Assembly (NCBI GenBank): GCA_973895155.1
Contig: OZ316895.1
Coordinates: forward strand, 23,064,001 to 23,128,000
Direction: 5' to 3'
DNA: 64,000 bases
Origin: Marsupella aquatica
Lineage: Eukaryota; Marchantiophyta
Both the position numbers and the translations under genes were made by a program. The number at the start of each line of letters is the position of its first letter. Position 1 is the first letter of the stretch. Of this stretch, positions 22,005 to 32,800 are shown piece after piece. Under the pieces are notes generated by a model. That model was not told where the DNA came from, did not search any database, and was given only the letters and a program-made list of their open reading frames with translations.

Positions 22005-23045
22005 TGTAGGCAAGGCTTGGCTTGAGAGATATGTAGATGGGTGAACTGATCTCTCTCTGGTGATTATAATGTAAGAGATGGGCAAACACGAACACACATT
22101 CTTTTCTTTTAATTTTCTAATCTATATGTTGAGCAGTACATTGATGTGATCTATACCAAGATACGGGTTACATTTTCTTTTGTGCCTATTTTTGTTGAAT
22201 TTGTTTTTAGGTGTCATGGATAAGTACAATGATGTCAAGAGGAGGTGTTGCTTCTCCGTGTTGCTCCTCTACCCAACTTTAGCTGGGACAAGTTAGTGGG
22301 TCCGACTATTGTGGGAGTTAGTGTAGGGGCGAGTTTAGGTTTGGGTTTATATGAGATTCATAAGAGTATTTATTATCTAACTGACAAGTATGAAAAGATT
22401 AAAATTGAATCTGTAGTTATCAATGCCATCGGACTGCCGAAAAATGAAAAGAATGGAGAAAAAAATTATTATTTCTAGTTTTTTTTTTGTATAAAACATG
22501 ACAGCTTTTGCTTTGTAAAGGACAAAACTTACCATATGTCCCTCACAAAGCAATAGCTATTATATTTCACACACAAGAAAACTCAAAATCAATTCTTTTT
22601 TCCCCATTTTTTTGATCTTCCGGTAATCCAATGGCGTTGATAACAACAGATTCAATTTTAATCTTGCTATATTTGTTAGCTAGATAATGAATATTTTTAT
22701 TAATCTCATGTAAATCCAAACCTAAACCCACCCTTATACTAACTCTCACAATAGTCGAATCCACTAACTTGTTCCAACTAAAGTTGGTCAGAGGAGTAGT
22801 ACGAAGGAGCAGTACCTCCACCTGACACCATTGTATTTATCCTTGACACCTAAAAGCAAATTCAACGAAAATGAGAACAAAAGAACATGAAACTCGTATC
22901 CTAGTACAGATCACGTCAATGTTAGCTTCAGCACACAGATTATAAAAAGAAAATGTGTATCTATCTGCCTATCTCTTGCATTAAATCACCATAAAGAGAG
23001 ATCAATTCACCCATCTACATATCTCTCAAACCAAGCAAATAATAT
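22005..23045. repeat. Large inverted duplication (arms about 500 bp)
   Basis: The left arm (about 22005-22530) and right arm (about 22535-23045) are reverse complements at roughly 80% identity over nearly their whole length. Shared landmarks are GAGAGATATGTAGATGGGTG at the outer edge, 'gttgaatttg(t/c)ttttaggtgtca' in the middle and 'gctttgt' near the centre. Each arm has a related open frame with no ATG start. The left reads SWDKLVGPTIVGVSVGASLG then LGLYEIHK and ends with KIKIESVVINAIGLP. The right reads the same pattern with substitutions (SWNKLVDSTIVRVSI, KIKIESVVINAIGLP). Each arm therefore looks like a copied intron end plus exon of an unidentified small membrane-protein gene, placed head to head. 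A transcript would fold into a long hairpin. Confidence 0.8.
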
Positions 23046-23640
23046 ACGTTAGAAGAAAAAGCCAATAACCAAACAAACGGTCAACAGGTAGAAGAGGGTT
23101 TCTTGTAAACTTACATTCTACATGGCATAGAATTTGTATCCAAAGAGTGTTGGGACACACAATTAGTTGAAGACACAGTTTGTCCGACAAGAGCAACCAA
23201 CGAGTCTCCCCTTCTCTCACTTGAGTTGGTCGCCAATTTGTGAGAGTCTCTCCTTCTCTCACTTGAGTTGGTCCTTTTAGTTCCTGCATTTTTGGGTGAA
23301 AATAGGGCGTGAATTCCCTCTGCCCTCTGATGTAACGTGTTGCCATCGCCTCTCTTATGGGCTGCTTCTAATGTGCCCAATTCACTCAATGGTAGCACGG
23401 GGTTCTGTGAAAAATTTGTTACATGCCCCCCCCCCAACTCCTCTTCTTTTTGGCTCAAGTTAAACTTTATTATAGTTTTCAAAACATTACAATACATTTA
23501 TGAGAAGAAAGGGATAGCAGCCGATCCATGGCTTATGGCAGATTATTAATCGAGCAATGTCAAATAACATTCAAGCTAGATCTTATGTCTGAAGCTTCTA
23601 AGAAGCAGGTTTGCATTTCTATGTGCAAGTTGCCTTTTCA
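23046..23640. other. Gene-free stretch
   Basis: This includes a short imperfect direct repeat (gagtctccccttctctcacttgag / gagtctctccttctctcacttgag at 23213 and 23247) and a C run near 23425. No coding signal. Confidence 0.45.
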
Positions 23641-25440
23641 GTAAATTGCTGACATGGTTCACGGTGCTTTAAAGGTAGGTGACACCTTTGAGACCTGGCA
23701 GGCACTAAGGCGAGCAATTGTGAATCATGAGGTCTCAACAGACCGGGTAATAACTACATACAAAAAGGGCTCTCTTCATTTCATAGGAAAGTGCAAAATG
23801 TGGTGGCATGAAAACCTCGCTCAAAAATGTTATTAGTCAATACGAGTGATCGTGAGCTCAAAGACAAACTATTATTGTCACTTGACTCAATGACCATCAT
23901 AATTGTTGTGTTGCAGGCCATTATAGTAGATGGATGCACAATTCCTCAGATTACTTAGCTACTTAATCTTTGGCATCCTCATTAAAAATAGGCAAAACTC
24001 GAGCTTGCTCTTTAAGAGACACAACTCAAGCTATTTTACATCCAGATATGAGGTATCATACTGCACATGCAGCCAAAAAGATAGCTCTTATCAGGTTGGA
24101 TGGTGATGAGAAGGAGTCACTCCATCTAGTCCCAAGTCATTGTCATCATATTTTACAGAGGGACCCTATTGCCATGGCAAAATATTTTGCACCTGAAGGA
24201 TCTTTTGAGACTTTGTTTGTGTGTCCTTCAGCCTCTCGAAAGGCTTACACACATTGTAGGTCTCTCATTGCCTTAGATGGCACACACACAAAATCAGCAT
24301 ATACTCAGATGTTATTGGTTGCCATAGTTCTTGATGCTAATAACACTATCATGCTTTTGTCCTATTGCATGGTTCCTTCAGAGAATTAGCAATATTGGAT
24401 GAGATTTCTGACCTTGTTGCATGATGTTATCCCAGAGTTGTCTATTACTGGCACTAGCTGTTTTTATATCAGATAGAGAGAAGGGGCTTCAAAACGCTGT
24501 GAATTCAATTTTCCCTAGGGCATTCCATGCTTTTTGCACATGGCACTTGGGGAAGAATCTTCAAGCATACTCCAACAAAGCAGCAAGAAAAGCATTTGAA
24601 GGCCTGGTGTATGCTAGCAATGAAGATTAGTTTCTTAGGAGATTGGACCGTATTGCAGAGGACTTCCCATCTACACATGAGTACATTGTGAAAACTACAG
24701 ATCTAACTCATTACTCAAGAGCTTTTATGCCATACCCAAGGTAAAAATGTTCTCCTGTCCCGCACTCTTTGTTCCAGCCAATCTCAACTTCATGTTCCAT
24801 TGTTACGCGTGGCTAACATTTCAAATGCATTTTAGGTGGGGTCATGAGACATCTCAGCAAGCGGAGAGTACAAACTGAGCATTGAAATCTGAGCGACAGG
24901 AAGTAGCATTCAAGTAGTCAAACCTTATTTCGGACTACATGATGAAGCAATACTATGAGAAGAGGACATTGGTTGAGTCACTAACTACACCATTCCCTCC
25001 CAATATCATGGCTATATTGAGGGACAGATATGATGAATCATACCAACTTGTTACAGACCCATCTAGCCCTACAGAGGTTAGAATTACAGATTCAGATGGT
25101 AGGCATTTCCTAGTGAGTTTTGAGCCGGTAACGGAATGTTCTTGTGGAGATTTGCAGGATGTTAGTATCCCATGCATTCATGCTTGGAGAGCCATTACGA
25201 GGTTGCACCTTCGGCATTATGATTTCGTGTCACCTTTTAATTCAGCAGGTTCATTTAGAAGTATGTATATTGGAAGCATCCCATCAATTTTGAAGGATGA
25301 TCTTGAACCTGATTCATATTGCGGCCCACCTTTGAAGCAAAGAAAATGAGGTCGACCAACAGAAAAATCAAGACTAAAGTTTCCAGAAGAAGATGGAGTC
25401 CGGTTGCCAAGGACTTGTGGATTTTGCAAGCAAAGAGGCC
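23640..25440 (+). mobile_element. Decayed Mutator-like (MULE) transposase
   Basis: Pieces of a MuDR-type transposase occur in order but broken by stops and frame changes. They are an N-terminal plant MuDR domain (VGDTFETWQALRRAI, 23684); the segment YFAPEGSFETLFVCPSASRK (24182) with LIALDGTHTKS (24269) of the catalytic core; FISDREKGLQNAVNSIFPRA (24463) and FHAFCTWHLGKNL; GHETSQQAEST (24841); and a SWIM zinc finger, CSCGDLQDVSIPCIHAWRAI (25139). A CxxC knuckle follows after a TGA at 25347. Stops near 24389 and 24628 and in the 24880 segment make it non-functional. Terminal inverted repeats were not identified. Confidence 0.88.
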
Positions 25441-26286
25441 GTGATAGGCAAACTTGCCAGCTTTGAAAATATCATATTTGACCTGGACAAGCCAAAGAGG
25501 TTCATGAAGATCATGATGAGATCTTTGAGTCAGCTGATGAGGAGCAGACTCAAGACACAATGGATATACAACAGTTAGCACCTTTTGGGTCAGAATTAGA
25601 TGAGTGTGGTCCCTCTTTGACTTGTCCTTTCGAGATGGGTTCCTTCACAACCCTTCTAGCTAGTTGTGCCCCTAGATTTCATTTGCCAACATAGAACACT
25701 GAGTATGACAACCTCCCCCCTGTATTACTTGAAGTTGGTAGATGAGTGCCTTATATATCAGACAATGTCCACAGGCAGAGCTTTCAAGTAAACAATTTCA
25801 TGTTCGATCATGACTTATGGATGTCCTTGTGTCATTTTATTTCAGCCTCGTCCTTATTATGCTTTAGTTTATTTTTCTCTCTGTGTACACCATGTACGTT
25901 GCAACTGCCCCAGAGTTGAAGTCAACAAAGGGTTTGTGTTATGTTATATATTGTCCAACAATTCACTATTACTTCTAGCTGCAAACATAATCTCAGAGCT
26001 CAAGTGCCTCTCAAGTACTTCATTCATGTAGCCACAAATCATTCAACTGAAACCACTCTTGAGTGAAGGAAATTGGGTGTCAATTCCAAGAATGATGTAC
26101 ATTGTTAGTGCCAATTTTATTCATGGTAAACCACAATACATTCCGGTAGCAAAACGCAGCACTCTAAAGCTGGAGACATGTATGCATGGCCTGTGCTATA
26201 TCTGACCTGTTATGTCTACATAAGCTTGCCCACTATGTATGTAATAAGCATTCTGTGGCCACTACTGCACTATTTATCATAGACCT
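25441..26286. other. Gene-free stretch, probable MULE 3' flank
   Basis: No supported coding region. It may include the terminal sequence of the MULE element, but no inverted terminal repeat could be paired by eye. Confidence 0.4.
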
Positions 26287-27061
26287 TCATTGTCCCAGGC
26301 TCCTCATGGAAATAATACATCCCATATAGATTGTCAGAAATAGTATATTCCAGTCATCCAGATTACATGGCACCCATTTATGAATGTTGTACAAGGCAAA
26401 TCCACTCTTGCCATGAACTGTCTCTAGGTAAAACAATTCATACACCAGGCGACAGTCAGTCTCCTCTTCAAAGCAATAGCACAATTCCCCATCCCGGAAT
26501 TTCTTGCCTTCAAGTACAATCTCAGTAGGATTTCCAAACTGGATCTTCTGTTGCTGACCAAGCTGACAATAGTCAAACCGGAAAACATAAGTTCTCCCAA
26601 TGTTATCACTCTTCTCCATGGCCCAAAACTCAAACTGAGTTGGGTGTATTGATCCAAGCTCGGGTGAAGTCATTCCAGCTGGAAGAATCAAGCTTCCACT
26701 TCCATTTCGGATTCGTGAGAAATATGTGATACTCCTTTATGTAATCCTCCATGGCTGCTTGGGTGAAACAACAAGATTGTATGTCGTTTGTGACAGACAG
26801 CCTGAACATAGCACCCATAGAAAATGGTGAATTAAAATCATCATACTGAATGGACCCAACCCACAGAACAAGAGAATATATAATTTAAGCATACTAAAGT
26901 GATTGCAGAACTGAGTGGAGTGTACACAAAGCATACCTATCCCATTGGGGTCTGAAAGCAGGGCTTACCCGCTTCCTCAAAGATTCCACTCTCTCCTTCT
27001 TTGGATTGAAAATTGGAGCCTTATCAAACTTGCCCAACGGAACAGGGACAGCGGCAGCCAT
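26287..27061 (-). pseudogene. Unrecognised gene, apparently frameshifted
   Basis: The minus strand reads MAAAVPVPLGKFDKAPIF... from ATG 27061 to 26969 (31 codons), ending at a consensus donor (CGG|gtaagc). The next exon starts at 26845 after 'ggtccattcag', phase 0, with YDDFNSPFSMGAMFRLSVTN and continues to NPKWKWKLDSS. That frame stops at 26630. A coherent continuation (GMTSPELGSIHPTQFEFW, then IGRTYVFRFDYCQLG and VLEGKKFRDGELC) runs in the adjacent frame from about 26690 to 26287. The parts look like one protein broken by a single frame change near 26690. I recognise no family. A sequencing error or a tiny intron would make it an intact gene. Confidence 0.45.
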
Positions 27062-28117
27062 TTTTTCGCAAATCAGAAAAGTGCCAACTCCCTAATTAAT
27101 CCAATCGAGCAACACAAAGCAGTGAAAATGTTTGTTGCCTCACCTCAACACCAATGTCCCGGAGAACCATTTTACTCCTACACCTTTAAGTCTGCAACGG
27201 CCACCCAGGTTGTAAGATTGCTGGCTAGTTTCACCTACCTTTAAATCAGTTTTCGGGATGTAGAGCGCACTCGATGCACTCTCCTTACCATTAAAACTGA
27301 GACTTTTCTACCTTACATTGTGGCGTTCAAGTGACAAAAATGTTCTCAGCCGCGATGTTTGTCAAAAACAGTGAGAAAACCTTCACAAAAACGGGAAGGA
27401 GGATAACTCATACTCTATCCAGGAATTGCAATCTACTACGCTGACATCTCATACCAGCCAGACAACATGTACGAGAGAATTGAAATGAAGAGTCATTCTG
27501 CGCAGCTTGTGAGTGTTACCAAAAAGTAAGCCCTTGCTTATCACACCGGCTATGGGAAAACTTTGAATGTGGGCACAGGCAGCTAGAATGCTTCACTGGT
27601 GCGTCCACTTCGCTGGACACAAGGGGTCACCAAACAACAGAGTGCTTGAGTACAGTGCGGCTCCACAAAAACTGTCTTGCATGTCACCCTAAATCTCCAG
27701 TGCTCCCTTCGCAAAATACATAGCTTTCGATCTGTTTTCTTTGGTGGGAGCTCGACAATTCCTGGATTGTGTATCTTGGATTGATTGAAATCCCCCTCTT
27801 TCTTACCTTTGGCACCATTAAATAAACAAAAGAATTCAAAATTAAATAAAGTGAAGAAAAAAATAGGGAGTTAAAAGAAAAATTAACCCATTTTGCTTCC
27901 TTTTAAAGTTTCATAATCATACACTATGCAAAAATCCAAAAAGTTTGTGAGGTCCCAAAACTTTCTACTTCCTATCTGTGTACTTTAATAAAAGAGAAAG
28001 ACACATTTTAGATGAGGTTACATAAGAATCATCTCATGTACTCTATATTCTACTCTAAGGAGAAGTATATCATTTGACACTCCTGATCAAGCAATCCATG
28101 AGTACACAAAAAACTTT
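27062..28117. other. Gene-free stretch, probable divergent promoter region
   Basis: No coding signal. Sequence at 27800-27980 is A-rich. Confidence 0.4.
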
Positions 28118-28195
28118 AAGAACATCTGACGGCTCAGGTTGATTCCCTCCATTTTCAAGAACATCTGATGGCTCAGGTTGATTCCCTCTATTTTC
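28118..28195. repeat. 39-bp tandem duplication
   Basis: Two copies (28118-28156 and 28157-28195) of aagaacatctga(c/t)ggctcagg + ttgattccct, with only a few mismatches. Confidence 0.85.
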
Positions 28196-28766
28196 AATTT
28201 TGTAAACAGACAAAGAAGATTTTGGCCACATTGCATATTATAGAAGTAGATAGGAAAGAGATGAAGGAAACTTTTATTCAATTTGTCTTTTGTGTTTATT
28301 TCATTCTTTTGTTTTTTCTCTTTGTTTGTTCCTTTTATGTCGATGTCATTTGTTTCTCTTCTTACTTTTTCTTTGGGAGAACGGTGGGGATTATTATTTT
28401 TTCTTGGGAGAAGGATGGGAATAAGCACTTACAACATTGTTTTCAAATTGAGTGTAATTCTCATCCATTACCAATAAAACACTCTCTCACATTAGTGAAC
28501 TAAATTTAATATTTGCTCATTGAATATATACTCTTTTAAGTTCAGCCTATAGTGACCAAACTCTCTTTGGTCACCTTTGAAAGTCTCCTTTGAAAGGTTT
28601 TGTTGTTGCACCTTTATAAACATCGTTGAAAAGGGTAGTTCAGCGAGTCAGCAGAGGAGAGAAGAGAATCGAAAGAATGTCACACTGCTCTCGAAAGCTG
28701 GACAGAGGTGACGATGCGATGTGTTGCTGATTAGTCCTTCCGAGTTAGAATTTCCGCTCGCGAATT

Positions 28767-28898
28767 GTGTTCACACTCTTTGATCGATTTGTCTCATCAT
28801 CACTTCGCTTTCAGTCTCCAGAGACAGAGACAGATGTTGGAGATGTTGTGTTGATACTCCTTTTAATCGATTTGCCACATCACTTCTCTTCCAGTCTC

Positions 28899-28967
<69 letters not shown>

Positions 28968-29017
28968 GTGTTTATACTCCTTTAATCGATTTGCCACATC
29001 ACTTCTCTTTCAGTCTC

Positions 29018-29091
<74 letters not shown>
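28767..29091 (+). repeat. Triplicated unit capped by long (GA)n tracts
   Basis: Three copies of 'aatcgatttgccacatcact' + 'tct(t/c)tttcagtctcca' (starting near 28770, 28855 and 28970) are each followed by a GA-type run: a short one near 28815, pure (GA)n at about 28911-28966, and pure (GA)n at about 29020-29091. The block lies about 730 bases upstream of the fusion-gene start codon, so it could sit in its promoter or leader, where GA/CT tracts can bind plant BPC-type factors. Regulatory function is inference. Confidence 0.85.
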
Positions 29092-29092
<1 letters not shown>

Positions 29093-29410
29093 GCCACCAA
29101 ATGGTCGAAGCAGCAGCTGTACGAATGAACGAAGAAGGCTCCAATTGAGGGTATGTATGCAGCAATGAAGATTCCTGGGTTGGATTCTGTTTTCGGATAA
29201 TGGAAAGATTGATTGATGAGCAATTGATCTTTGAGAACTGAAATGGATGAGATGGTCGAGCCAAATTCCGTGCCTCGCCTGCTCCTACACCCGTGGACAT
29301 TCTCATTTACCCCGAAGAATCGGAATCGACGCTCCAACTTCCCTGCAGCAGGGACGTCCGTGGCCTTGAGACTCAGTATTCGTGTGGGCCGGGATCCCAG
29401 CTGAGTACGT

Positions 29411-29530
29411 GGACCTGAATCAATTGAGGAAATTCATTGAACCATTCAGGATGCAATTCTGCGATTGGGGTGTGTTATACGTGTTAGTGCAGTAGAAGAT
29501 GAGCTGAATTTCCTCGATTGATTCAGGTCC
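29411..29530. repeat. 26-bp inverted repeat with 68-base loop
   Basis: GGACCTGAATCAATTGAGGA + aattca at 29411-29436 is the reverse complement of 29505-29530 with one mismatch. The loop is 68 bases. It lies in the presumed leader of the fusion gene. Confidence 0.85.
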
Positions 29531-29817
29531 ATTCAGGTCCATTTCATTCCATCAGGCTCTTGTTGCCCTTTGTGCTGGACCAGTGGAGAGTAAACTTGTT
29601 CAAGCTCAGTGGGTAGCCGGACATTTGTTGGTGTGGAAAGCTTGGTCTCGGAGGATTCGTGGTATTTGTAGAGGGTTCCATTTAATCTGTTCTTTTGCAC
29701 GGAAAATCCGTTGTGCAGGGGGTATATTTGAGCCGACTTTCGCCGTTTCTGATCTTTCAAGCTCTGATTGGCAAAACCATTCTTGTGGGATTGAATTCTG
29801 TGAGCTACTTCGACATC

Positions 29818-32800
29818 ATGGCGTTGAGTGTTGGGCAAGCAGCTTTTGTGACTGGGGCAGGCTCGGGCATCGGTGAGTTATTCTCCATCTCACATTTGCA
29901 ATAGGGTTGTTGCTGCAGCTGTTGAGTTGACAAGATTTCCGCCCGATTGCATACCTTGAAGCTTCCATATGTTGTCCAAGTGTTGGTAAGGCCATTATCG
30001 GAAAATGAGCGGCAGCTCAGGCATTTCATCCGATTGCTCTTTTACTTCCGGTGGACCTTTAAGGGATTCTCTGCGGATCTCTCAACTTACAAATTCTCTC
30101 GTTTTGATTATGGAACTAGTTCGAGCTATAGCATTCGTCTTACGCGACCTAACTCAATCCTGGAAGTATAGGGGCATTTTACACCAGTTGAAGCACTAGG
30201 TTGTGGTCAGCTTGGCCCAATTTTGAAGAGTTCATGTCCACAATCATGCAATGGTGGCAGCACAACCCTCCATGATACAACGATAAGATCTAGCTTCAAC
30301 ATTTTACTTCCTGGTAGCTCGGAGCCTCTTCAATTGACTCTCAGGTCATCGACCGAGGGGACTTTAAAATCAAACTCAGTTTCAATTCTATCGTCTTGGA
30401 CGAGAACAACAGTTGGTTTGCTGGTAAGGGAAACTAGTTAATTGGATGTAAAAAAGAACCTCAACATCAAAGTCTACATCAATGTTAAGGTCTAGAAGTA
30501 GGCTGTGCTCACCGCCTTCACAACTATCCCGAAATTCTGTTGAGAAAATACGGATCCTCACTTTGAAATCAAGTCTCTGGACGCAAACTCTCCTCGGCTT
30601 GTCAAGGTTTCGAGCAATCACGTGAAGTGTTTTTTTTTTCTCGTTGCAGGGCGGGCTGTTTCCGTGGCTCTCGCCGCAAGAGGGCTGACAGTCACAGTGG
30701 CTGAGCTCTCTGTAGCAGATGGGCAAGAGACAGTGCGCCTGATTGAAGCCGAGCATGCCAAACTTCCTGATAAACCTAAATCACCTTCAGCAATATTCAT
30801 ACAATGCGATGTCCAAATTCCAGGTATCTGAGTGTCTTCACCGTCCACATGCATGGCTTAAATTGGGAACATTCAACAGTGAGGATTGTCCAAAGGAAGT
30901 TGCGTCAGCACTGACTTTTGAATTTTTATGTGTAAACAGAACAGTTGTTCGATGCATTTGCGTTACATGAACGCACATTTGGAAGGTTGGATGTATTAGT
31001 GAACAATGCCGGTCTAGGCGAATATGACTCTTTTACGGACGACCTTTCCAGAGATGGCAAAGGATCAGTTTGGCGGAAAACGATGAATGTTAACTTAACA
31101 GCCACAATTGACGGCACACGCCTTGGAGTAAGTTGAATTCGTGATTGAAGTACATTTTGCTCTTACATTGCTCACTTCGACAATTCAGGTTCCAACATGG
31201 CCTGCCAATTCAAATATCGTCCCTCAAATGGGCAGCAGGATCATGTGTCTTCTATAGTGTACGAACCTCGTTGCCTTTCCAGCCATAAACTTATCGTATC
31301 GGCTCACTTTTGCAAAGTGTTGAATTTTTCAGGTCCAGTTGATGAGACGGACAAAAGTACCAGGAGTTATTGTCAATATGGCGTCAGCTGCAGGACTATA
31401 TCCCGCCTTCGAGATGCCAATATACTCGAGCTCGAAAGGTTTGCAAAGCTTCTGATCCAATATTTTGGAAAGCCTTCGAGTAGCTCAGGAGAAACGATCC
31501 TCTAGTCATAGTCTTGCACCAGGGAGGACATGTGATTGTAAAACTTGAGAGCCCTTCAGATAACGATCTGCTATCTGCAAGCAATTCAACCGTCTGGTTT
31601 GGACCCGCGAAATTGCACCTCTTTGTCTGATAGAACCTAGATTCATTTTAAAGCTCAAGTAAAGACCGCCTCATTACCAAAAGGGTCACCAATGGTCGCT
31701 AACAAGGTCCACTTAAAGAAAACAGTTCTGATCTGATCTTCCCATTTCTTTTTAGTTTTCATGTCAAGTTACCCGTCGACCAAATTTTTGGCATTGTCCA
31801 GCGCCTTGGGTACTACCTTGTATGTCTTGTGTGAATGTCAACTCTGAAAGATAATAGCTGCAACCAGTAACTTTGGTTGGGAAATGACAAAGTGACACTG
31901 TCAATCATTGTAATTGCTTTCAAGATCAGGGAAATACGAGATAGGAACAGGGTGTTATGGATCTGAAATGTACCTTACATCCGGTTACATCTTGTGCAGC
32001 GGGGGTTGTGCTGTTTACAAGGTCTCTCAAATTACTGAGGAAAGAGGGCATTCGTGTGAATGCGTGTTGTCCAGAGGTAAAACTATTTGTCCTGGGCATC
32101 TGGTCTGTCACGATTGGGCTAGCGTCCTTCTCTGTGGACTTGTTTACTCCTTATTTGCAACGTTAGGCAGTGTCTTGATATCGGCTGTAATGTTTCCTTT
32201 GCGTCCATGCAGCAGAATTTTGTAAGCTTCTATGTTGATATAGTCATGTCTTTTTGTCTGAAATCGCAGTTCATCAAGACAAACATGACTGCAAAGCTCC
32301 CACCACATTATATATTGGATGGTTTTGTATCCATGGACGACATAGTTAAAGGCAAGCACACTGCCTTGTAAACTCACCATTGATATGGTTTACAAGTTAC
32401 ATTGTGTCGTACTGGAAAGGCGACATCTGCACATCTCACAGCAGAAGCAAAGCAACTTTTTGAATCTGAAGAGTTTTTGACTCCAAAGTGGTACTCAAGT
32501 TGTTACTGTAAACCGTGATTGACATTTCAAAACTATATTTAGTTTTAGGTGTAAACTATATATTTACTGTAAACTGATCTAATTTAGTTTTAGGTGTTGA
32601 AAAATCTGTTGGCAGATCTCGGCAGTTAATCAAGACCGTACACAACTTAACAATGAGAACTTTCTGTCAAAGAACTGTCGATCTTGTACTATTGTATTTG
32701 AGGGGGTGGCTATCCCTGCATGCAATGATCTGCAGGTATCTTTCAGCTGGTGGAGGATAAAACTCGAGCAGGAGATTGCCTTTGGGTCACAAAGAGGCGT

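Noticed and set aside
28168-28503. F/L-rich plus frame of 111 codons
   Set aside because: T-rich low-complexity translation overlapping a tandem duplication; no family resemblance.
29583-29904. Upstream extension of the fusion-gene first exon
   Set aside because: The in-frame extension lacks an ATG; the ATG at 29818 gives the expected SDR N terminus right before TGAGSGIG.
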